A DNA stretch of 64,000 nt, from assembly GCA_030549775.1 (NCBI GenBank), contig CM060180.1, positions 86,503,172-86,567,171 on the forward strand, written 5' to 3'. The stretch is from Tamarix chinensis. Its lineage: Eukaryota > Streptophyta > Magnoliopsida > Caryophyllales > Tamaricaceae. Under the pieces are notes generated by a model. That model ran no database searches. It was given only the letters and a program-made list of their open reading frames with translations, and was not told where the DNA came from. This document shows, one piece after another, positions 38,600 to 47,859 of this stretch (its first letter is position 1; every line of letters starts with the position of its first letter). The position numbers were made by a program, and so were the translations under genes.

Positions 38600-40110
38600 T
38601 GGTAAATTCATAAAAGTGGTGTAATAAAGGGGTAAAATGGTAATTTTATAACTGAAAGGGGTATTTTGGAAATTTTGTAGTAATGGGGTATTTTGGTAAT
38701 TTTGAAAGAAAGGGGTAAAACGGTAATTTTGTAGTCAAAAGGGTACTTTGGTAATTTCAAAAGAAAGGGGTGAAATGATAATTTTATAAGTAAAAGGATA
38801 AAATTATAAGTTGTAAGAAAAAGGGGTATTATGGTCATTTTTTAGGCAAAAGGGCAATATGGTAATTTTATGATTAAATGGTCAAATGATAATTTTATAA
38901 GCAAAGGGGTATTATGGTAATTTTTGGAGAAAAGAGTAAAGTGGTAATTTTGGAGTCAAGGGCAATATAGTAATTTTATAAGTGCTAAGAATGGTAATTT
39001 TGGAAGTAAGGGGTAAAATAGTAATTTTGGATGTAAAAGGATATTATGGTAATTTGTAAGTAGAAGGGTATTATGGTAAAATTGGATGTAAATAAAAGGA
39101 AATTATGGTAATTTGGATATTATGGAAGGGGGAAAAATGGAAATTTTTATAAATAAAAGGATATTATGGTAATTTGGAAGTAAGGGATAGAAGGATAATT
39201 TTGTAAATAAAAGGATATTTATGGAAAACTTAGGAGTAAGGGGTAACTTGGTAATTATAAAAATGACGAAGGGTAATTTGGTAATTAAATTATGATTATA
39301 GAAGGGCAATATAGTATTTCTAAAAATGGAGAAGGGTAAATTGGTAATTATAATTATGGAGAAGTGTAAATTGGTCATTATAATTATGGACAAGTGTAAA
39401 TTGGTAATTATAATTATGGAGAGGGGTAAATTAACAACTATAAATATGGAAAGGGGTAAATTGGTAAGTATAATCATGGAGAAGGGTAAATGGGAAATTG
39501 TAATAATGGAGAAGGGTAAGTTAGTATTCATAATAATGGAGAAGGGTAAAATTAGTAATTATAATTATGGAGAAGTAGAAATTGGTAATTATAATTACGG
39601 AGAAGAATAAATTAATAATTATAAATATGTAAAAGGTTAAATCAGTAATTATGATAATGGAGAAGGGTGATTTTGTAATTTAACCAACAGGAGGGTAATT
39701 TGGTAATTTATCCAACTAAAGGGACAAATCAGTAATTATGATAATGGAAAAGGGCAATTTGCTAATTTAACCAACTAAAGGGTAAATTGGTAATTATTTA
39801 ACCAACTAAAGGGGAAAATTAGTAATCATGACAATGAAGAAGGGTAATTTGATAATTTATCCAACTTAAAGGTAATTTAGTAAATATAACAAAGGAGAAG
39901 GGCAATTCGGAAATCTAACCAACCAAATGGGAAATATGATAAGTGTAGCAATTATGAGGAGTGAATGGTGATCTAAAATGTGTAGGAGATAACTTGGTGA
40001 CCAAAACCGGATAAGGGGTAATTTGGTAATTATGCAACCTGAAGGGTAATAGGGTAATTTGTCAAGTAAGGAAAGGATGATTTAGCAATTATATGAGTAA
40101 GGGATAAATA
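38600..40110. repeat. GGTAATTT minisatellite, long array
   Basis: About 40 units of 30-40 bases. Between 39326 and 39600 the unit settles at close to 33 bases (core GGAGAAGGGTAAATTGGTAA), which yields open frames with an 11-residue period on both strands; these are not taken as genes. Confidence 0.9.
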
Positions 40111-40828
40111 AGTAATTTGTACCTAACATGTCGTTGTGATTGTGGAATTTCATAATATGATTCAAATAATGTTGATTAGCAAGGTAAAAATATTTGATAA
40201 TTAGTAAGTATCACAAGAAAAAATCCTAATTCGGAATTAGATGAGATTATGATGGCCCTAATGATTTCTCTATGTATTCTTGGATAACCGCCTGAATAAG
40301 AAACGACTAATGATATCAAAACGATTGAAAGTGAATAAGCATATGATTATTTTTCTTTTCGTGATCACTTTAATTAAGACACTAATACTTAAAGTGAAAG
40401 ATCTCGAGATCGGGAATGGTGGCTCTTAAGGGGTCGCTACCCTAAAGATGTGGTTTAGCCCACCATTATTCTAGTATTTGCTGGTGTGCCTTTGTGCCCC
40501 AGCTAGGCCATATATCTTACTCTATCTAGCTCTACCGACCTAGTTAGGGGGTATGCATACTTATGTATTAGATGTCCTTGTCGGTAAGGTATTAAGTAGC
40601 TTTATGCACCAGTACGACCAGGGTGCCTTTGCGTCCCTAGGTTCGTAGTTGAAGGGTACTGAGTGGCTTGTATGCACCGGGTATGACCGGTGTACCTTTG
40701 TGTCCCGGATTCTTGATCTACCGTCTGAGGTAAATAAATAGAATTGTTGTGCTGACTAAAGAAAGGAAAAACACCAATTACAAAAGTGAAAGATTAATGA
40801 GTCGGGCCCAGTTGACTTATAATAATGA

Positions 40829-41265
40829 GTACCGATCCACCGGGTTATAATAGTGGCCCAGGAGCATGTTGTCCTGGTAAGTGATTATAAGTACCAATCC
40901 ACCGGATATAATAGTGGCCCAAGAGCATGTTGCCCTGGCAAGTGATTATGAGTACCGATCCACCGGACATAATAGTGGCCCAGGAGCATTTTGTCCTGGA
41001 TGATGATTATATATATCCCAGTCCACCTGCTAAAATAGTAGGGGTCCCAAGCTCAATAAAACAAGCATTGGATGTGAATAAATTATGGAAAGATATTAAT
41101 TACTTATAGTGGAACACATTGTGAGTTGGGGCCAGACCGGTCCACCGGCAAATAATAGTGGCCAGGAGCATTTTTCCCTGGAGATCGATCCACCGGCAAT
41201 AATAGTGGTTAGGAGCGTTCTGCCCTGTATGTATTTCGATCCACCGGCTATAATAGTGGGGTTCC
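40829..41265. repeat. About 61-bp tandem boxes with dyad symmetry
   Basis: GTACCGATCCACCGG starts at 40829, 40891 and 40952 (one base changed in the second), so the period is 61-62. Each unit carries GATCCACCGG--ATAATAGTGG and then a short stem such as CCAGGA-TCCTGG. Further units to 41265 are less regular. Inverse of the boxes in subtype A. Confidence 0.8.
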
Positions 41266-41814
41266 CACACTCACTTGGATATAACTAGAGAGATGATTGA
41301 ATAATGATGGACTAATGGCTTAAGGCCCAAAAGTATCGATCGTACCTTATAACTTGTTGATATGTGGCAGCCTTGTTATATATATGATTGTTACGTATAC
41401 ACCTCTCATTACATATGTATATAGTTTGCATTATATGCCACATTGCGAGCCTATTTTTAAGTGAGGTATTAAAGGGTTACTCGGTACCATAGTACTGAAG
41501 GGTTCCCTTCATGGGCCCCTGCCTATTCAATGAGCAGTGTCCCTTACAGGCCTTTTCAGGTGCTACTCAAGTAGGCAACGAGAAAGAGAGTAAGGAATTA
41601 TCCAGAAAAGTTAGGGTTTTTCTCCTTCTCTTTTAAATTCTTGGTTGTAATGTTAACGTTGTTAATGTAACCACCAATGGTGGATTGTATTCTTGTAAAT
41701 GATTTGATATGCTACTCTGATTTAAATATGGATTGTAAATTGCGTTTTATACTTTTAACCTTAGCAATTAGTACTGGAATGGTAGGAGTGAACTGGTCTG
41801 GTACTAAGTGTGGC

Positions 41815-41910
41815 GGTAATATCCCTAGAATTCATGATTTTATAATTTTCTTCTGCTAACTCTTTCAAATAAAACTAAATTTTTCAGTAGTGAATTTTGG
41901 GGGTGTTACA
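41815..41910. other. Terminal stem-loop of subtype B copy 3
   Basis: GGTAATATCCCTAGAATTCA (41815-41834) is complementary, with mismatches, to TGAATTTTGGGGGTGTTACA (41891-41910). Confidence 0.6.
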
Positions 41911-42300
41911 GCGCGGGCGGGCTGGCCCAGGTCTGCGGAGAAGGTAAAAAGAAGAGGGAAAGAGAGGAAGAAAAGAAAAGAAAAAAGGAAAAATAGGTGG
42001 GTTGGGTATTTTGGTATTTTTGGCTTATTTAAAATAATAATATTTAGAAAATAATAATCAATTCCTTCTTAGATAAATTTTGGGATTATTTTTAATAATA
42101 ATTAATTTTTAATTTTTTAAATCCCATTTTAATTAGCAACACTACCTAATGTTTTTTTCTAATTAAATTATTTATCATTTTCCTCTTTATTGTCCCTAAA
42201 TAACTCCCTTATATTTTAATAAAATAATTTATTTAATTAATTTTCCCAATAAATCCTTATTTAGCCATAATTTTCAAAATTAAAATTTTGAGGTATTTCA

Positions 42301-42460
42301 GATTTAGAGCATGCAATATTGTTACAATACGTAATAAAGGAAAACCCTAAGTTGTTATGATATATGGTATTTTCATATAGATTTGATCTAGAATGATAAG
42401 TGGGCAATGATTACGGTGTAAATCCTCTTAGGAGGAATAAATATTTGAAGGTTATAAAAA
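42301..42460 (+). mobile_element. 3' LTR of the Tekay-like element, right piece
   Basis: Begins with the second GATTT and continues the LTR homology (AGAGCATGCAATATTG against AGGAGCATGTGATATCG at 27310; AAAACCCTAAGT shared). Similarity fades by about 42460, so the rest of the LTR is deleted. Confidence 0.75.
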
Positions 42461-43046
42461 GTAGTAGGATTGGTGGATTGGGATTGAAGGAGAGGAATGA
42501 GAATCTTCAAGCAAGATTCAGTCAAGATTTAAATAATTGTATGAATCTTCAAACAAGATTAAACAAGAATTCAACAACAATATACCTTTAAATGTTTCTC
42601 TAAGAACATCTTAAATGTATTATAGCTATAATTACTCTAAGTAGTATCAGGTAGAAACTTTCACTCAAAGAGAGAAAATATAAAAAAGAAGTATACTTGT
42701 TATTGATTTCAATTTTGAATTCAACTTCCTCCCATGTTACAAAGGTGTTGACACATTCATATATATAGGTAGCTACACTTTGCTAAGTAGCTCACTAGTA
42801 TAGGAAAGGTAATGTACAAATGGATAACTAGGAAACTAAACTCTAATATTAACATATTAATAACCTATGTAGTACACGAATCAAACTATAAATTATTACA
42901 AACAAACGTCACTAATTATTACATGAAAATAATTGAAAAGGCCCTAATTTATGTATTAATGATAATTAGGTATTCTTTGACTTTTGAGCTTGATATCCAT
43001 GCATGATAACTCCTTTTACTTATAATAACTTATAACATAAGAAAGT
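42461..43046. other. Unresolved segment, LTR-like
   Basis: AT-rich, no domain. Two GAATCTTCAA-CAAGATT motifs (42490 and 42543) and a TATATATAGG box near 42763 suggest a piece of a copia-type LTR, but I see no partner for it in the window. Confidence 0.3.
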
Positions 43047-43099
43047 TTAAATGTGCAGACATCTTAACCTGCAAAACTCTTCTCTATACAAATATGTTA

Positions 43100-44093
43100 C
43101 ATACCTGCAAGAATTACTAAAAATACACTGGTTATGGCTAATCACAATTATATTAACATCAAAGACACATATTGTAAATGGATTTATTACTAAGAGTGTC
43201 AAATCCTCATTTACTTCTATAACACAAATACTTGAAGTTGTGGCTTCAACCAAGCCATTCTTCTTATCTTCCAAGTATTTCTTATAATTCCTCTTCCAGT
43301 GGCTAGACTTCTTACAATAGAAGCATTGTTGGTCAGCAATTGGTCCAGGCTTAGGATTGGCCTTATTAAGTCTATTCCAGTTCTTAACCAGAGCCTTACC
43401 CTTACCTTTAGGATCAGCCTTTCCTTTACCTTTACCAACTCTCTTGAAACCTTTTACCTTTTGAACCATTAAAACATTATTTGGCTTCTTAATGTTTTGT
43501 TCAGCAGTCTTAAGCATCCCATGCAACTCAGTTAGTGATTTCTTGAGATCATGCATGATGTAGTTCATGAAGAACTGATCATATGACTCAGGCAATGATT
43601 GCAGGATCATCTGTAGCCAACTCTTGGTTAATGGAAACATCCAATCTCTCAATATAATCGACATAGCCAATCATCTTAAGAACATGTGGACTGACTGGGT
43701 TCCCTTCTACAAGCTTGCATGAGAACAACGCTTTTGTAGTCTCAAACCTTTCAACTCGAGCTTGTTCTCAAACAAGTTTTTGAGTTCAGTGATAAGAGCA
43801 TGGGAATCAACCATGCGCTCAAACTATTTTTGAAGGTCTGAGTGCATGCAAGATAACATTAGACAAGCTACATCCAATGACTCATCTTTGTGCTTACGAT
43901 AAGCAGCTTGCTCGGCACGTGGGGCATTAGCTGCCTGTTCCTGAGGGACTGCCTGTTCTAGGACATAGTGTTTCCTTTCTTGAGTGAGAACTATTCTCAA
44001 ATTTCTATGCCAGTCAAGGAAGTTATTTCCATTTAGTTTGTCCTTCTCAAGGACTGATTGCAGTAAGAAGGTGTTGGTGTTATTCTTTGCCAT
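43100..44093 (-). pseudogene. Copia gag with UBN2 domain and CCHC-type knuckle
   Basis: Capsid-like gag on the minus strand. The start codon is at 44093, followed by the family N-terminus (LNGNNFLDWHRNLRIVL, then ALDVACLML-like). Frames are disturbed between 43680 and 43830, then LTKSWLQMILQSLPESYDQF and LTELHGMLKTAEQNIKK (43500-43640), a basic KGKGKADPKGKGK stretch, and the knuckle CFYCKKSSHWKRNY (43290-43330), whose last Cys is Tyr. The segment after it (SSICVIEVNE) is the start of the protease linker, but no protease active site follows. At least one frameshift and the lost Cys make it inactive. Confidence 0.85.
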
Positions 44094-45820
44094 GTTGATC
44101 TACAACAAAAGATATACGAAGATTTAAATTTGTGCTTCTTAAATAATTAGATTCTATATACTCACCAAAGTAAAAGAATCTCCCACTAAATCTCATTGTC
44201 CCTTTGAAATTTTGCAGGCCAGGACCCATAATTCACTAACACTTAAGTAAGCTTTGGCTTATCACTTAAGATATTAGTAATTTAGGTAAGCAACACCCTA
44301 CTAATTACATCCTATGTAACTCCTGGTTGTTGGGTGACATCTAATGTCCCAACATTCCCAACCTTATGCCTCAAGGCCCAAAACTGTTTTGATAGCCATG
44401 TAAAGTCCAACCAATACCTTTAACAAATGACAATCATCACAAACTATTATACCAAGATAATCATGAATGCTCTGCTTTAGCAAACCCATTCAATGACGAT
44501 ACTGGTGTTAATAGCATGAGGTATTGGGAAAGCATTTAAGACTTATATTAAAAGGACAACTACGCATGCAAAACATTCACAAATGATAGCTACGTAGAAT
44601 ATACGAAGTAAATAAAGAACAGAATACTAAGTGTGTGATATAGCATGGCCCCAGAACAAAATTGACCAGCAACCAATTGCCACTACTCTTCTTCGAACAC
44701 CACTATTCTTGAACTCTTCAAGGCAATTCCTTTGCATCAAGTGCCAAACTCCTATCATTTAGGATGTACACTACTTCCTAATGATCTAGCTAATAGCACT
44801 AAGGATACATACAAAAGGGTGTCCTAAAATACAAGAGATCTATGAATGGAAGAAAATATTTACAAAATACTTAACGACTCGCAGGCAATAAAACCATTAC
44901 AAAAATACATAACAATATGTAGGTTGTTTTAAACAGGGTCATGCTATATCACTATGATCAACTACTCCATACTAGTACTCATAAATTTATCACATAAAGT
45001 AACATACAAGCATGTGCAAAATAAGATAACGTAGGGATAAAGGAAGTACCACAGGCGGCGGTTATTAAATTAATCACATTAATTAATTTCAATGGAAAAA
45101 ACCTTAACGAATTGATCCAATCAATCCAAAAACTATCCAATCCCTATTGGACTTAAAACACATTAATCAAACCATATTTAATAGACCAATATGAATTAAT
45201 CACATTAATGTACATCAATTGAATTGATCACATTAATTTATCTTTATTGAATAGGCGTTACATAACTCATCAAATTAATGAAATCTCATTGTCTAATATA
45301 AATTAAATCATATTTAATTGCTTTAATCAAATCATATTTAATTATCTAATATAAATTAATCACATTAATTTATCTTTATTGAATAGGTGTTACATAACTC
45401 ATCAAATTAATGAAATCTTATTCAATAGACCAGAATAAATTAGTTAAATTAATACAACCTTTGAATAGATGTTACAAAATTAGGCATATGCATCTACCCT
45501 AATCCTAGCCGCCAAAAAGAACCAAAACCGAAACCAGTAGATCAAATCCACGACCACATAAATCATTATATACAACATATTGATAAACTTAAGAGATTAA
45601 CCATCTAAATCCCACAAAATCAATCAAATTCATCATCAAATAAAGATGATAAAATAAAACCGAATCATTAGATTCAATCGATTAGATCTATGAAATTTGA
45701 CCAAATCAATTAATCCAAATAAATAAATAAAACAGATTAGAACGAATAAGGGAAATATCACATCAACCCCTATCGAAACAAAGAACAAATTCAACAGGCA
45801 GAAAGAAATCATAGTACTTC
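44094..45820 (-). other. Long untranslated leader of the copia element
   Basis: About 1.7 kb between primer site and gag with no coding trace, AT-rich. It contains a 132-bp tandem duplication (45229-45360, then a partial second copy to about 45414) that starts CACATTAATTTATC. Confidence 0.6.
45229..45414. repeat. 132-bp tandem duplication (second copy partial)
   Basis: CACATTAATTTATCTTTATT occurs at 45229 and 45361, and the match continues for about 54 bases with one or two changes (AGGCGTTACAT against AGGTGTTACAT). Confidence 0.85.
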
Positions 45821-45832
45821 GCTCTGATACAA
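45821..45832 (-). promoter_or_regulatory. Primer-binding site, initiator Met tRNA type
   Basis: GCTCTGATACAA on plus, TTGTATCAGAGC on minus; it differs from TGGTATCAGAGC only in the second base. Confidence 0.75.
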
Positions 45833-47289
45833 CTATAGGAATTTAGCCAAGAGAAACACAATACAGTGGAATAAAATCAAAGGCTAAATTTACTAAGAAC
45901 ATATGCTAGATTAAAGACGAACCTGCTAGTCACCCGGACTAGGTTACGATTGAATCAAAATTGTCTTGAAGTTGTTAATGGTTTGATTGATTTCTTGATC
46001 CAATTGAGTTTATTTCAATTGCTGGATTTCAATCTCCTTTGAGCGAGTGAGTGAGAATTGTGTCACACCTCTACCGGTATCCACACACTTTGAATCTGGA
46101 TCACTAAGGAAGTGTGCTAGCGCCAATGGAACACTCTCTTAATTTCGTGAATAACTAGTGTTGGTGGCTAGGTTATTTTCTCACACTTAGAGAGAGAGCA
46201 AAAAGGTGTATATATAATGAAACCCTAGCTTGGGTATTTATATTAACACTCTAGCACACCTAGTGGCAAGTGAGATGGGCCTTAATTACATTAGAACCAC
46301 TTGGACTTGATGAGATATTAATCATATTAAGATCTCATCTTATCTTTTTGATCCGGTTCAGTTTGGTGTGCGACCCTATAGGTTCACGTAATATTGGTAG
46401 TGGACCAAAACTCCTTTCGGGCCCACAAATCATAAGAGGTTTCTAGCAAGACGTTATGACTACCCAAATTACGCAAATGTCCTATGCTCGACATAACCTA
46501 TTGATAACCCGTATATTGGTCCTTTTGTCACATGATATTTAGATTGAACACAAGGCATTGGTCGTGCCATCCTTGCTATGTTCAATCACACTCTTTCTCG
46601 ATCACCAAGTAAGATTAACCTTAAACAAACGACACCTCTTTTGCACATGGCCATGCTAACATTAGTCATACTTGTCGAGGGGCCCAAAGATATCTCTCTC
46701 ATATCATGAGAGGGACAAATCCCATATTGATCAACTATGTGCCTCTATATGATTCACAACATGTCTAATCAATACCTTTATGATCACCCCTAATAAGGGT
46801 AACGATTGGTAAAGTTAAAACAGAATGATCATCATACCGGAAAATACGAAGATCTCAGGTCAAAGGACGATAAACTATTTGGAGAACACTGATAACACTT
46901 TGCATAATATTTAATGCAGTGTCCTCCTACTGGGTCGGTCCAATATCATGTTCCATAACATGTATCTATGTTATTAGTCTGATATCTCATATCAATGATC
47001 AGTGGAACATGATCATCAACTAATCAACATACTATTCTTATAATCACTAATATCCCTTAATTAGATGATATTAGACTAGGGATAGTTCTTGAATAATAAT
47101 CTTTCTATCTATTAGTAGAGTACCACAATCCAGTCACATACTTGATTATCTACATAAAGAATAATTATTCAAAGGGATAACAACACTTGAATGAATAACA
47201 TCAATTGATGCTTTTATTAATAAGCACAATCACTAAATATGCAAATACAAATCATAACATATGATTGGTTCTAGGGCATATTTCCATCA
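45833..47289 (-). mobile_element. 5' LTR of the copia element
   Basis: About 1.46 kb. The sense start is at 47289 (TGATGGAAATATG). The sense end is set by the primer site; the exact last base is uncertain because no terminal CA is evident. A TATATATAA box lies near 46210. Confidence 0.7.
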
Positions 47290-47760
47290 AAAAAGACTAT
47301 GTACAATTGAAGATTCAATCATAAAATAGAACAATTGAGGAAAAAGTAGAGGTCTTTATTCATGCTCTTGTGTAATTACAGGGTGATCAAACTAATCAAT
47401 CAATCAATTACACAAATCTATAATTCTTTTTTAATGGATAATTATATGGAGAAGAAGAAGAAGTTAGGTTGCATGACACTCTACAAATAAGGTTTCGTAT
47501 GTATCCTTTTAGAGATGAAAAAATCCTATAGGACAAAAAAGTGTATTTTGAAAAAAAACACTATCTATGTTTAGGAAATACGAGACCCACATGTTTATTT
47601 TCTTACTCTTGACTTTTTTCCCAAAACACATTAAAGATTTCACAAAGAAACAACGTCTATGTTAATTAACACGAGGCCCCCATGTTTCTCATATACTTCA
47701 CATTTTACAAGCTTCTCCAACATCTATATGTACCAACACAATGTTATGTTGGTCAACTCA
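47290..47760 (-). mobile_element. 3' LTR of the Tork-like element (outer end lost)
   Basis: The sense start TGAGTTGACCAACATAACATT is at 47760, preceded in sense by the purine stretch AAGGTGGAGAA (47765-47775). Aligns with 51350-51815 throughout (for example GAGAAGAAGAAG and CATGACACTCTACAA). Confidence 0.8.
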
Positions 47761-47859
47761 CAATTCTCCACCTTGACACAATATTTATGACGCATGACAT
47801 AAAGAGACCTCAACAAAAAAAAACCCTAGCTCAACAAAGGACCTTATGGTCTATGAACA

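Larger units (their letters stand above)
36385..41910 (+). mobile_element. Giant solo LTR, subtype B copy 3 (longest copy)
   Basis: Starts TGTAATCCCCC and ends GGGGGTGTTACA; 5.53 kb. Flanks are GGGCG (36380-36384) and GCGCG (41911-41915), a 5-bp duplication with one difference, and the host LTR resumes on each side. Order: AT block, CT-rich tract (36700-37945), hairpin (37951-37984), conserved block GGGATTAAGGTAATCG (near 38190), GGTAATTT minisatellite (38600-40110), a segment with CCTTTGTGTCCC-type repeats (40480-40720), box repeats (40829-41265) and terminal stem-loop (41815-41910). No coding sequence. It is the reference copy for the subtype. Confidence 0.85.
31937..42300 (-). mobile_element. 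Giant solo LTR, subtype A copy 2, with nested subtype B copy
   Basis: Plus-strand ends are TGTAACACCCCC (31937) and GAGGTATTTCA (42300), flanked by perfect GATTT duplications inside another LTR. Removing the nested copy (36385-41910) leaves 4.84 kb that aligns in order with 4272-9421: terminal stem-loop, box repeats (32660-32990), AAACCCTA motifs, AAT microsatellites (34490-35420), purine tract (35465-36384, resuming at 41911), AT tail. There is no coding region or partner LTR, so it is a solo LTR. This is the best-proved copy of the subtype. Confidence 0.85.
25924..42460 (+). mobile_element. Tekay-like Ty3/gypsy element with internal deletion and nested LTRs
   Basis: Plus-strand element: 5' LTR 25924-29252, primer site 29253-29264, gag (about 29330-30500), protease and partial RT (30560-31510), then directly 3' LTR sequence (31511-31936 and 42301-42460). 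RNase H and integrase are gone; the junction falls within RT. The 3' LTR also lacks about its first kilobase and its end. The 10.4 kb between 31936 and 42301 is a later insertion with the perfect target duplication GATTT. LTR homology is direct: 27308-27470 continues unbroken when 31936 is joined to 42301. Confidence 0.8.
43047..47289 (-). mobile_element. Ty1/copia element, 5' half only
   Basis: Minus-strand copia fragment: 5' LTR (45833-47289), primer site (45821-45832), long leader (44094-45820) and gag (about 43100-44093). Pol and the 3' LTR are missing. Its LTR begins, on the minus strand, TGATGGAAATATGCCCTAG, a start shared by a widespread plant copia group. It sits directly against position 47290, inside the LTR of the next copia element, so it inserted there. 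A later deletion removed its left part. Confidence 0.8.

Noticed and set aside
39103..39610. Periodic 11-residue repeat proteins on both strands
   Set aside because: Arise from the near-33-base minisatellite unit. No other copy keeps the frame.
31937..41910. A 10 kb DNA transposon with about 1 kb terminal inverted repeats (TGTAACACC...GGTGTTACA)
   Set aside because: The two 'ends' belong to two separate LTR copies in opposite orientation. The outer copy really ends at 42300 with a perfect GATTT duplication, and the inner one has its own flanks.
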